This document shows positions 33,495-41,477 of a DNA stretch of 64,000 bases, in pieces. The position numbers and the translations under genes are program-made. Source of the stretch: Actinophytocola sp963840275. Lineage in GTDB: Bacteria; Actinomycetota; Actinomycetes; Mycobacteriales; Pseudonocardiaceae. Numbering within the stretch: position 1 is the first letter of the stretch; each line of letters opens with the position of its first letter. The DNA lies in the NCBI GenBank assembly GCA_963840275.1, contig CAWIYK010000005.1, positions 1,116,001 to 1,180,000 on the forward strand. The letters are read 5' to 3'. The notes under the pieces are model-generated. The model was not told the DNA's origin, made no database searches, and was given only the letters and a program-made list of their open reading frames with translations.

Positions 33495-34741
33495 CGGTGC
33501 CGAACGGCCGGATCGGCCGGGGCTACGGCGTCGCGTTCGCCATCGGGACGATCGGCGCCGGCCTGGCGCTGCCGAACCTCATCGTGTACCTGATCACGAT
33601 CGCCGACTTCGACCCGGTCGCCGCGGGCGCGACGACCGCCGCGGCCGCGATCGCCCGGCTGGCACTGGTGATCCCGGCCGCCGCGCTCGCGCAGCGGCTC
33701 GGCGCGAACCGGTCCACGATCCTGAGCAGCACGCTGGCGGCGGTCACGCTGGTCGGCATGGTGCTCGGCCACGCGCACCCCGGTCTGGTGGTGTTCTTCT
33801 TCCTGCTCAACGTGTTGCCGGAGCGGGTGTACTGGGCGGCGTGGCCGGTGTTCGTCGAGGACCTGGTCGGTGCCGGCAACCTCGGCCGCGGCCTTGCCGA
33901 CGCGAACGCCGTCAAGAACGTCGGCCTCATCGCCGGCAGTGCCGCCGGCCTCCTGACCCTGATGCTCGCCGACGACGGTGCCCTGTTGGTGCTGCTGGCC
34001 GTGAGCGGCGCCGCGTCGCTGGCGTCGGGCCTGATACAGGCGTGGCTGACCCGCGGCCGTCGCTACCTCAGCCCGCCGTCGCCCCCACCGCCCGTGACCG
34101 CCGGTCGGGAAGAGGGCCCCCGCACCGGCATGTGGTTGGCGGTGGGCCACTTCGGCGGCATCAGGTTCGTCAACTCGGCGCTGACGTTCGTGGAGAGCAC
34201 GTACCTCGTCGGCGTACACGGCTTCCCCGCGTGGCTCCCGTCGGCGACGTTCTTCATCGCGGCGATGTCCCCGATCGTGCTCCGCGCGGCGCTCACCAGG
34301 GGCGCGACCCCGGAAGGCGCCCGCCAGGTGCTGTCGGCACAGCTGGCGCTGACGACCGCGGCGGTCGTGATCACGGCCGCCTGCACGGCCTTCCCGGTCA
34401 CCGCGTTGTTGACCGCCGGGGCGGTGATCGCCGGCGTGGCCCGCGGCACGTCGGACCACATCAGCGGGAGCATGGCCTACCTCGCGGTGCAGTCGACGTC
34501 GGCCGGGCCGCTGAGCTCGCACCGGATCGGCGTGCTGGAACTCGCCTACACCGCCGCGCAGTTCGGCTCTCGCATGCTGGCATGGAGCCTGCCGGTGATC
34601 GCGTTTCCGGTCGCCCTCACCCTCGCAGCCCTGATCGGCACCACCGCCGTCCTGAGCCGCCGCCTGTCCCATCGCTCGCCGAGCCAGCCAAGCGACGATC
34701 AACCCGCCCTCACATCGCGACGAGCACCCGGTTCCCGGTAA
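33491..34741 (+). CDS. MFS transporter
   Basis: 416 residues with about 12 hydrophobic segments and a Pro-rich central loop (LSPPSPPPPVTAG) at the middle of the protein. It is unrelated in detail to the MFS protein at 10034. As last gene of the run that begins at 16021 it probably exports the sugar-containing product. ATG overlaps the SDR stop. No hairpin lies directly at the stop; the palindrome at 34758 could serve. Confidence 0.88.
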   Translation: MTVPNGRIGRGYGVAFAIGTIGAGLALPNLIVYLITIADFDPVAAGATTAAAAIARLALVIPAAALAQRLGANRSTILSSTLAAVTLVGMVLGHAHPGLVVFFFLLNVLPERVYWAAWPVFVEDLVGAGNLGRGLADANAVKNVGLIAGSAAGLLTLMLADDGALLVLLAVSGAASLASGLIQAWLTRGRRYLSPPSPPPPVTAGREEGPRTGMWLAVGHFGGIRFVNSALTFVESTYLVGVHGFPAWLPSATFFIAAMSPIVLRAALTRGATPEGARQVLSAQLALTTAAVVITAACTAFPVTALLTAGAVIAGVARGTSDHISGSMAYLAVQSTSAGPLSSHRIGVLELAYTAAQFGSRMLAWSLPVIAFPVALTLAALIGTTAVLSRRLSHRSPSQPSDDQPALTSRRAPGSR

Positions 34742-34757
34742 CGGAGATAAGCGCGGG

Positions 34758-34784
34758 TTCGAACTATTGTGCGAATAGTTCGAA
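34758..34784. promoter_or_regulatory. 27-bp palindrome at the operon boundary
   Basis: TTCGAACTATT (34758-34768), 5-nt spacer, AATAGTTCGAA (34774-34784), perfect 11-bp arms, unusually A/T-rich for this genome. It lies 17 bp after the MFS gene and about 225 bp before the next start, in the 268-bp gene-free stretch 34742-35009. An operator of a TetR-type regulator is the best guess; a terminator is possible. A second small palindrome CGTGATCACG is at 34859-34868. Confidence 0.5.
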
Positions 34785-35009
34785 ATGGACGGCCATCCGG
34801 TGGATATGCTCACTCGCCGACGTACCAAGCCATTGGCTGCAGATGGCGCATCAAGATCCGTGATCACGCAAGATCGGCTCATGGTGATCGGAAACAATTG
34901 ACTGTCGCAATTGGTCGGGTACGCTCCGTCCTCGTTACTGGCGGGCGACGGCTCCGATCCTCTGTGCTGGTTCGACTCGCCGACCTCGGAATTCCGCGGA
35001 GGCTGCAGG

Positions 35010-36686
35010 GTGACGTCCCTGATTCAGTTGTCGGCCGATATCGAACAGGCGCGCTATTACCGAAGCAACGGCTGGTGGCGGGACACGACTTTCCTCGACG
35101 ACCTGGCTGAGTCGGTGCGGCTGCGTCCGGACGAGCCGGTGATGATCAACGGGCGTTCTGTCGACGGCACGGTGCGGGTGGTGTCCTACCGCGAGTTCGA
35201 CCAGCTGGTTCGGCGCATCGCGGGCGGCCTCGACGACTTCGGCGTGCGCAACGGTGACGTGGTCGCCTTCCAGCTTCCCGACTGGTGGGAAACCGCGGCG
35301 TTGTTGTTGGCGTGTCTGCGAGTCGGCGCGATCGCACAGCCGATCGTGCCGCAGCTGCGGGCGCGGGAGATCGAGCGGGTGCTGGCCAGGACGGGTGCGC
35401 GGGTCTGCGTCACAGTGGACAGCTGGGCCGGTTTCGGTCACGCGCGGGCACTTGCCGAGATGGCGCCGCGACTGCCGCAGCTGCGGCAGCGGGTCGTGTA
35501 CGGCGACGCCGCGGACACGGGCGCCGTGGACTTCCACGAGTACTTCGTCAACGGGCCCGACCGGGACCTCTCCTCGTTGTCGCCGGCGAGCCCGGACCAG
35601 CCGTCGGTGGTCTTGTTCACCTCGGGCAGCACCGGCGAACCCAAGGGCGTGCTGCACACCTGCAACACGATCTACGCCGGCACCAGCGGGTTCATGGCGG
35701 AGTCGATCGGCGGGCCGGCCGCGGACCGGGCGGCGACGACGATGCGGGTGACCCACATCGCGTGTCCGCTGTGGGCGGTGTTCGGGGTCCTGCTGACCGG
35801 CGGCGCCGGCGTGTTTCAGGATTTCGCCGATCCCGACCGGATGCTCGACCTGATGGCGCGGGCGGAGGCGACCCGTCTGATGACCACCGCGCCCAACCTT
35901 GCCGAGCTCATCGCCGCACAGCGCGAGCGGCCCCGCGACCTGACGTCGCTGAGCACCATCATGGCTGGCGGCACCATGGTTCCGCCCGACATGGTGCCGG
36001 TGGTGCGTGAGACGTTCGGCGTGCCGCTGCGCGCGGTCTGGGGAATGACCGAGAACGTCGTCGGGACTGCGGTGCGCGCCGACGACCCACCGGACTGGTC
36101 GGCGCACAGCGACGGCCGCGCGCTCCCGTGTCTGGAGGTGCGCGTGGTCACCTCGGAGGGCGAAGGCACCACAGGGCCGCTACAGGTGCGTGGCGCGTCG
36201 ATGTGCGTCGGCACCATCACCAACACCATCGCGAGGATCTCGACCACCGACACCGGACACGGCGACTGGTTCGACACCGGCGACATCGCCCGCTCGGACG
36301 GCCGAGGCGGCATTCGCATCGAGGGTCGCGTCCCCGACCGCGTCTACGAAGTGAACAGCGGGACGATCATCCCGGTGCGGGATGTGGAAGAAGAACTGCA
36401 GCAACATCCCGATATCAAGGACGTGGCGATCATCGCCTGCAGCGACGGTGCGCGGGAGCACGTCTGTGCTGTCGTGGTGCCCGGCGGCGAGTCCCCGACG
36501 CTCGAGGATCTGCGGACCCACCTGCGCAAGCGTGGCATGACCGAGCTGTACTTCCCCGAGCGACTGGAGTTCGTCGACGAGCTGCCGCGCGACCCGGCGG
36601 GCAAGCTGCGCAAGTACCAGCTCCGCGCGATGTTCGACGCCGGTTCGGCGCCGAGTGCCGACGTGGCCGAACAACTGGACGTCTAG
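35010..36686 (+). CDS. AMP-dependent acyl-CoA synthetase / aryl-acid AMP ligase
   Basis: 558 residues. ATP loop VLFTSGSTGEPKGVLHT, A5-type WGMTENVVG, DWFDTGDIARSDGRGGIRIEGRVPD, and A10-type RDPAGKLRKYQLR. Overall most like cyclohexanecarboxylate/2,3-dihydroxybenzoate-type CoA ligases. GTG 35010 has GGAGG at 8 bp; an upstream GTG at 34911 in frame would add a non-protein-like segment. Its stop overlaps by 3 bp the true end of the convergent Cache gene. It may serve the catabolic genes to the right rather than the sugar operon. Confidence 0.92.
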   Translation: MTSLIQLSADIEQARYYRSNGWWRDTTFLDDLAESVRLRPDEPVMINGRSVDGTVRVVSYREFDQLVRRIAGGLDDFGVRNGDVVAFQLPDWWETAALLLACLRVGAIAQPIVPQLRAREIERVLARTGARVCVTVDSWAGFGHARALAEMAPRLPQLRQRVVYGDAADTGAVDFHEYFVNGPDRDLSSLSPASPDQPSVVLFTSGSTGEPKGVLHTCNTIYAGTSGFMAESIGGPAADRAATTMRVTHIACPLWAVFGVLLTGGAGVFQDFADPDRMLDLMARAEATRLMTTAPNLAELIAAQRERPRDLTSLSTIMAGGTMVPPDMVPVVRETFGVPLRAVWGMTENVVGTAVRADDPPDWSAHSDGRALPCLEVRVVTSEGEGTTGPLQVRGASMCVGTITNTIARISTTDTGHGDWFDTGDIARSDGRGGIRIEGRVPDRVYEVNSGTIIPVRDVEEELQQHPDIKDVAIIACSDGAREHVCAVVVPGGESPTLEDLRTHLRKRGMTELYFPERLEFVDELPRDPAGKLRKYQLRAMFDAGSAPSADVAEQLDV

Positions 36687-37442
36687 CCGCGTACGAGGAA
36701 CCACGGGAGGCCGACGCAGTCGGCCCAGTCCTCGCCGGGTGGTAGCTCCTGCTGCGTGCCCGCTTCCGGCGTGGGTCATCGAGCCGACGATCATGGCCGG
36801 GGTGTTGGACGCGAGCACCCGGCCGGTGGCGTTCACCAGCGCGGTGGCGGGCCCCTCGGAGTTGAGGGTCGGCAGCAGCGCGCGTTCGAAGTCGTTGGTG
36901 CGGATGTCCGCGGCGGCGACGCCGAAGAAGCCCGCGTCCGAGGTGATCGGCGCGGCGAAGGTCAGGATGTACTCGTCGGTGCCGGCGTAGTCCACGTACG
37001 GCCCCACCACGACGCGCTGCCCGGTCCGGCACGGCACGTCGAACCACGGCGCGAGCGGATAGTCGTAGCTGCCGATGTTGCCGGTGTCGAGGTCCACGGT
37101 CAGCGGCAGCGGATCGGCGGCCGCGGGCAGGCGGCGCCACCACTCGAGCCAGCGCGGCTGGTCGTCGAGCACGCCGGGCGCGGCGATCACCCCGGTGCCC
37201 GCGAGGCGGGCGTGGCCGGCCAGGTGCTCCAGAACGGTGGGCCGGATCGCCGACAGGTCCGCCGTGGTCGGCGCGCGGCCCTCGGCCACGGCCCCCCGGT
37301 GCACGTCGATCGCCAGCGCGCGCAGGATCTCGATGCCGGCGAAGGTATCCCGAAGCAGGGCTTCGACCATGGTGGCGGCCACACCGGCGTACGGACTCAA
37401 GGCTGCTCCACGGTAGTCGGCTGAGCCCACTCTAGGACTCAT
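36683..37442 (-). pseudogene. Cache (PDC) sensor-domain protein, frameshifted near its end
   Basis: Residues 1-222 read as a single-domain Cache protein: helical N-terminus (VEALLRDTFAGIEILRAL), then the ligand-binding part with YVDYAGTDEYILTFAAPI, FFGVAAADI and ALVNATGRVLASNTPAMIVGS. From base 36779 down, the frame turns Arg-rich; the +1 frame instead gives TTPEAGTQQELPPGEDWAD and ends PWFLVRG-stop at 36685-36683, the expected end for such proteins. One extra base in the GGG run 36773-36775 explains it (functional length about 252). ATG 37442 overlaps the GntR gene by 11 bp. Related proteins sense small acids or amines for the paired regulator. Confidence 0.75.
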
Positions 37443-38289
37443 GCTGGCTGAGTTGTAGGTGGAACTCGATCAACCGCGAGACGGCCAGCTCCACGTGCTC
37501 CTCGGTGAGCCTGCGCGCGAGGTCGCCGTCGCCGTCCGCGATGGCCGCCAGCACCGCCCGGTGCCGCGCGACCCGCTCGTCGGAGTCGATGGCCTCGCCG
37601 AACGGGATCCACAGCAGCTCGCCGATCTCGCCCTGCAGGTCGATCTCCTGACGGGTCAGCCGGGTCGACTGCGCCGCCGCCGCGATCTCGATGTGGAACC
37701 GGCCGTCGGCCCGTCTTCGTTCTCCGACGGTCTCGGCCACCGCGAGCTGCTCGATCAGCTCCGCGAGCCGCTCGATCTGGTCGGCCGACGCGCGGGACGC
37801 CGCCAGTTTCGCCGCGGTGGCGGTGACCGCGAGCAGGTGGTCGCCGATCTCCCGCAGCTCGTGCACCCCGGTCTCGCGCAGCACGGTCCGCAGCCGCTCG
37901 ACGGACGCGTCCACCGGCGCGCGCACGAACGACCCGCCGCCACGCCCGCGCCGCGTCTCCACCAGACCGCGCTGGCGCAGCAGTGCGAGCGCCTCGCGCA
38001 GGGTCACCGTCGACACGTTCAGCGCACCGGCCAGCTCCAGTTCGCTCGGCAGCTGCTCCCCGTCGGCGATCAGCCCGAGGCCGATGGCCTCACTGATCCG
38101 CCGCGCGACGACCTCGACCCGCCCGCCGTCCCGCAACGGCGCGAACACGACGTGCCGGGCGGCGACTGGTCCGCCTCCCCGGCCTTCAATGTGTGGGTTG
38201 CTTCCCAGCGGACGGTGCGGGTGTTGGGGTGGTTGGTGGCTGGGTGCCGTCACGGTGCCCCTTAGCTTCCGTTGGTTGGTCCTTGCCAT
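37432..38289 (-). CDS. GntR-family transcriptional regulator (FadR/FCD type)
   Basis: 285 residues as read. Winged helix: ISEAIGLGLIADGEQLPSELELAGALNVSTVTLREALALLRQRGLVETRRGRGGGSFV region is the canonical GntR DNA-binding domain, followed by an all-helical FCD domain with the metal-binding His in DGRFHIEIAAAA and HRAVLAAI. The first 40 residues are low-complexity and may be untranslated; no good RBS exists for ATG 38289. It diverges from the Fe-S/FAD oxidoreductase genes, so it probably represses them and is released by their substrate (often a carboxylate). Confidence 0.88.
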   Translation of the reverse strand: MARTNQRKLRGTVTAPSHQPPQHPHRPLGSNPHIEGRGGGPVAARHVVFAPLRDGGRVEVVARRISEAIGLGLIADGEQLPSELELAGALNVSTVTLREALALLRQRGLVETRRGRGGGSFVRAPVDASVERLRTVLRETGVHELREIGDHLLAVTATAAKLAASRASADQIERLAELIEQLAVAETVGERRRADGRFHIEIAAAAQSTRLTRQEIDLQGEIGELLWIPFGEAIDSDERVARHRAVLAAIADGDGDLARRLTEEHVELAVSRLIEFHLQLSQHES

Positions 38290-38294
38290 TTGAA

Positions 38295-38334
38295 ATATGG
38301 TCTCATATGTTTAGTCTAACGTGACCGCCGTCAC
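38295..38334. promoter_or_regulatory. Two palindromes in the GntR/oxidoreductase divergent promoter
   Basis: ATATG-GTCT-CATAT (38295-38308) and GTGAC-CGCC-GTCAC (38321-38334), each with perfect 5-bp arms, fill the 60-bp space between the divergent starts. The first is like a short FCD-type GntR operator; the second lies just before the start of the Fe-S gene. Both orientations would be covered by one bound repressor. Confidence 0.45.
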
Positions 38335-38349
38335 ATGATGGAGGCCTCG

Positions 38350-39582
38350 ATGACTGACACCGATCCCACCACACACGCACCGGTCACTGTCGAGTTTCTG
38401 GGGCAGTGGCGCAACGCGGCCTACAACTGCTTCTCGTCCGGGCACAAGTTCTGCCGCGAGGTGTGCCCGGTCATGCAGGTGACCCGCAACGAGTCGTGGA
38501 CCCCGACCGCCTTCCACGCCAACGTCGTCGCGATGGAGCAGGGCGAGCTGACGATCGAGGACGTCGCCGAGGACTACGTCAACTGCACCCAGTGCGGCGC
38601 CTGCGAGCTGCGCTGCCCGAACACCCTGTTCACCGGCGACTTCTACCGTTTCCGCACCAGGACCGTGGACCTGGTCAAGGAGATGCGCGCGCTCGCGGTG
38701 GACAACGGCGTCCACCAACCCGGCTACCAGCAGTGGAACCGGCTGACCGACGAGCGCACGCACGAGCCGGTGCTCGGTGACGTCCCGGTGAGCCAGGAGC
38801 ACGTGCGCGACTGGGCGGACGGGCTCGGCCTGACCCTCGGCGGCGAGACGATCCTGTTCGTCGACTGCGAGGCCGCGTTCTACCGGACCTCCGTCCCGCG
38901 CGCGGTCGCCCAGCTGTTGCAGCGCGCCGGCTACGAGTTCGGCCTGATGCGCGAGCAGTGGTGCTGCGGCGGGCCGGCCGCCGAGATGGGCTACCGCGAC
39001 CAGTCCCGCCGCTTCGCCGAGCACAACCTCGCGGACTGGCAGGCGAGCGGGGTCGAGCGGGTGCTCGTGCTCGACCCGCACGACTACATCACCTTCACCG
39101 AGGACTACCCGGGTTACTTCGGCGCCGACTTCGACATCGAGGTCGTGCTCGTCATCGAGCTGCTGGCCCAGCTCATCGAGGAGGGCAGGCTCACCCCGAC
39201 CGTCCCGATCGAACGGACGATCACCTACCACGACCCGTGTCGCCTCAACAAACGCAAGGGGATCTGGCAGGAGCCGCGCCAGATCCTGCGCTCGATTCCC
39301 GGCCTGACGTTCCACGACGTCGACCGGGTCACCCAGTGGTCCTACTGCTCCGGCGGCGGCGGTGGCCTTCCGGTCGAGAAGCCCGAGCTGACCGCGAAGA
39401 TCAGCGCCGCCCGGATCGACAAGGCGGCCGAGCTGGAGGTCGACACGCTCGTCTCCGCGTGCCCGTGGTCGGAGCGGCCGCTGTCGGAGGCGGGCGCGGC
39501 GCGCGACATCGACGTCGTGGACCTCCACGAGCTGCTGGCCGAGTCCTGCGGCATCGAGGTCGGCGGGAGCACGGGCCGATGA
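38350..39582 (+). CDS. GlcF-like (Fe-S)-binding CCG-domain oxidoreductase subunit
   Basis: 410 residues. Two N-terminal cluster motifs, CFSSGHKFCREVCP (atypical spacing) and CTQCGACELRCP, then two CCG domains with REQWCCGGPAAE and YHDPC...WSYCSGGGGGLP. This is the electron-transfer subunit of glycolate/lactate oxidase-type complexes, passing electrons from the FAD subunit to the quinone pool. ATG 38350 with GGAGG six bp upstream; ATGs at 38335 and 38338 are less likely. ATGA overlap with the FAD subunit gene. Confidence 0.92.
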   Translation: MTDTDPTTHAPVTVEFLGQWRNAAYNCFSSGHKFCREVCPVMQVTRNESWTPTAFHANVVAMEQGELTIEDVAEDYVNCTQCGACELRCPNTLFTGDFYRFRTRTVDLVKEMRALAVDNGVHQPGYQQWNRLTDERTHEPVLGDVPVSQEHVRDWADGLGLTLGGETILFVDCEAAFYRTSVPRAVAQLLQRAGYEFGLMREQWCCGGPAAEMGYRDQSRRFAEHNLADWQASGVERVLVLDPHDYITFTEDYPGYFGADFDIEVVLVIELLAQLIEEGRLTPTVPIERTITYHDPCRLNKRKGIWQEPRQILRSIPGLTFHDVDRVTQWSYCSGGGGGLPVEKPELTAKISAARIDKAAELEVDTLVSACPWSERPLSEAGAARDIDVVDLHELLAESCGIEVGGSTGR

Positions 39583-41081
39583 CGGCGCAGCTGACGGACG
39601 CGGTCCTCGACGAGCTGGTCGCGGCGCTCGGCAAGGACTACGTGCTGACGTCGAAGACCGCGCGGATGAACCGGGCCCGCGTGCCAGCGCCGTTCCCGGT
39701 GCACCGCTGGCGCGACCGGGTGCCGGACCTGGTCGTCATGCCCGCGACCACCGAGGAGGTCGCCGCGGTCGTCCGGGTCGCGAACGAGCACCGGATCCCG
39801 ATCGTGCCGCGCGACGGCGGCACCGGGCTCACCGACGGCGCCGTGCCCGAGCGGCGCGGCATCGTCGTGGACGTCAAGCGGATGAACGAGATCAAGGAGA
39901 TCGACCTCGAGAACCGGACGTGCACGGTCGGCCCCGGCATCAACATGCTGAAGCTCAACGAGGTGCTCGCCAAGCACGGCCTGATCTACCCAGACAACCC
40001 GGCCTCCTACCCGTGCTCGCTGATCGGCGGACGGATCGGCACGAGCGGCTGGTCGCTCGTCGGCTCCCGCTACGGGCACACCAGGGACCTGGTGCTGAGC
40101 TTCGAGATGGTGCTGCCCACCGGCAGGGTCATCCGGGTCGGTGACGGCGGCGGGCTCAAGGTGTCCAAGAGCTCCAGCGGCTACCAGCTCAAGCACCTGT
40201 TCATGGGCCACCAGGGCACGCTCGGCATCGCCACCGAGGCGACGCTGAAGCTGTATCCCAAGCCGGAGGCGGAGTTCTCGCCGTTCTGGGCGTTCGCCGA
40301 CTTCGACAGCGCCTACGCCTGCCTCGGGCAGCTCGCCCGCGCGGGGGTCGCCACATTCGCGGGCGCGGTCCTGTTCGACGAGTGGAAGGTGGACTACCTG
40401 CGCCGCGACGACGAGGCGTACATCCCGCAGCCGGCGGACGTGCGGGCGCTGGTGTGCGCGGTCTGCTACGGCAACACCGACGAGGTGCGGGCCGGCGGCA
40501 AGCGCCTCATGCGAATCGCCCGTGACGCTGGTGCTCGCTACCTCGGCGACGAGATCTCCCAGGGCGACTGGGCGGCGCGGCACGACCGCTACGCAACACC
40601 GTTGCACGGCCGCACCACCGAGGGCCAGGTAGCGCCGATGTCCTGGCACTGCGAGGACGCGGCCATCTCCTACACCGACCTGGCCGCGGTCCGCACGGCG
40701 TGGCACGACATCGTCGCCCGCCTGCGCGAGCGGCACCCGATCTTCGACGACTGGGGAATGTTCTTCTACACCAGCGCGGACACCGGCGTGGACTACCTCA
40801 CCGAGATCGACGTCGGCATCTGGGAACAGAAGCTGGACGACGCGGCGTGGGCCGCGTGGGTCGACGCGAAGCGGGAGATCGCCGCCGTCGCGCTGCGCCA
40901 CGGCGGCTCGATCAGCGCCTGTCACGGCTCGTGCCGCGAGGGCGAGGTGGACCTCGTGCCGGAGGAGCTGGGCGGCGGGTACGACGTGATGCTCGGAGTC
41001 AAGAAGATGCTGGACCCCAACAACATCATGAACCCTGGCAAGTACGGCCTGCAGCGCGCCTACGAGGAAGGTCGACCGTGA
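39579..41081 (+). CDS. GlcD-like FAD-linked oxidase
   Basis: 500 residues. FAD PCMH domain: PDLVVMPATTEEVAAVV, IVPRDGGTGLTDGAVP, and GGRIGTSGWSLVGSRYGHTRDLVL; the C-terminal FAD-oxidase domain ends LDPNNIMNPGKY. The segment HGGSISACHGSCREGE supplies the catalytic His region typical of 2-hydroxy-acid dehydrogenases of the GlcD/D-LDH type. With the Fe-S subunit it should oxidise a 2-hydroxy acid or related substrate; which one is not evident. Start overlaps the previous stop. Confidence 0.93.
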   Translation: MTAQLTDAVLDELVAALGKDYVLTSKTARMNRARVPAPFPVHRWRDRVPDLVVMPATTEEVAAVVRVANEHRIPIVPRDGGTGLTDGAVPERRGIVVDVKRMNEIKEIDLENRTCTVGPGINMLKLNEVLAKHGLIYPDNPASYPCSLIGGRIGTSGWSLVGSRYGHTRDLVLSFEMVLPTGRVIRVGDGGGLKVSKSSSGYQLKHLFMGHQGTLGIATEATLKLYPKPEAEFSPFWAFADFDSAYACLGQLARAGVATFAGAVLFDEWKVDYLRRDDEAYIPQPADVRALVCAVCYGNTDEVRAGGKRLMRIARDAGARYLGDEISQGDWAARHDRYATPLHGRTTEGQVAPMSWHCEDAAISYTDLAAVRTAWHDIVARLRERHPIFDDWGMFFYTSADTGVDYLTEIDVGIWEQKLDDAAWAAWVDAKREIAAVALRHGGSISACHGSCREGEVDLVPEELGGGYDVMLGVKKMLDPNNIMNPGKYGLQRAYEEGRP

Positions 41082-41130
41082 GAGTCCCTTTGTCAACCTC
41101 GTGATTCCCAAACCGCACCTCAGGGGGAAC

Positions 41131-41217
41131 GTGACGGAAGCCAGCCACAAGTACGTGATCAACAGAACCTTCGTCCACTACGCAACCAACACATTGAATT
41201 CCGGGGAGGCGGAATGA
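41131..41217 (+). CDS. Candidate 28-residue small ORF coupled to the next gene
   Basis: GTG 41131 is preceded by AGGGGGA and the frame ends with TGA 41215-41217, giving an ATGA overlap with the start at 41214. The peptide begins VTEASHKYVINRTFVHYATN and ends in SGEAE. Base composition is less G/C-rich than the neighbours. The same frame has a GTG at 41101 (10 residues longer). Leader peptide, small protein or chance are all possible; I recognise no family. Confidence 0.35.
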   Translation: MTEASHKYVINRTFVHYATNTLNSGEAE

Positions 41218-41477
41218 GCTACCGGTACGACGAACAGCACAACCCGCCACCGGTCCGCCAGGTGTCGGACGTGGCGGTGGAACGGTTCGAGCACATCTTC
41301 GAGGTCGACCCGAAGCTGATGACCGTCCACGTGGCACAGCAGCTGTTCCCCAACTGGGACACGCTGCGCATCGCCGCGGGGCGCAGCGACCACCTCGAGT
41401 GGATGCACCGGCACTGGGCGACGACTGTCCTTTCGGGACAGGAGCTGCTCGACGAGATCGAGCGGGAGTCACCGTGA
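41214..41477 (+). CDS. Hypothetical small protein, 87 residues
   Basis: Begins MSYRYDEQHNPPPVRQVSDV; charged, with one probable alpha-helical region (AVERFEHIFEV) and a HVAQQLFPNWDTLRIAAGRSDH centre. RBS GGGGAGG precedes ATG 41214. It overlaps the permease gene by GTGA. No family recognised. Its place between the oxidoreductase and the permease suggests a role in the same uptake and oxidation pathway. Confidence 0.75.
   Translation: MSYRYDEQHNPPPVRQVSDVAVERFEHIFEVDPKLMTVHVAQQLFPNWDTLRIAAGRSDHLEWMHRHWATTVLSGQELLDEIERESP

Noticed and set aside
34769..35110. Small open frame between the MFS and the ligase gene
   Set aside because: It overlaps the ligase start in another frame, has no RBS and contains the palindromic region; codon use is not coding-like.
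36180..36682. Extension of the Cache gene across the ligase gene
   Set aside because: It is out-of-frame translation after the one-base shift at 36773-36775; the alternative frame ends in the expected place.
41101..41130. Earlier GTG start for the 28-codon small ORF
   Set aside because: It has no ribosome binding site, unlike the start at 41131.
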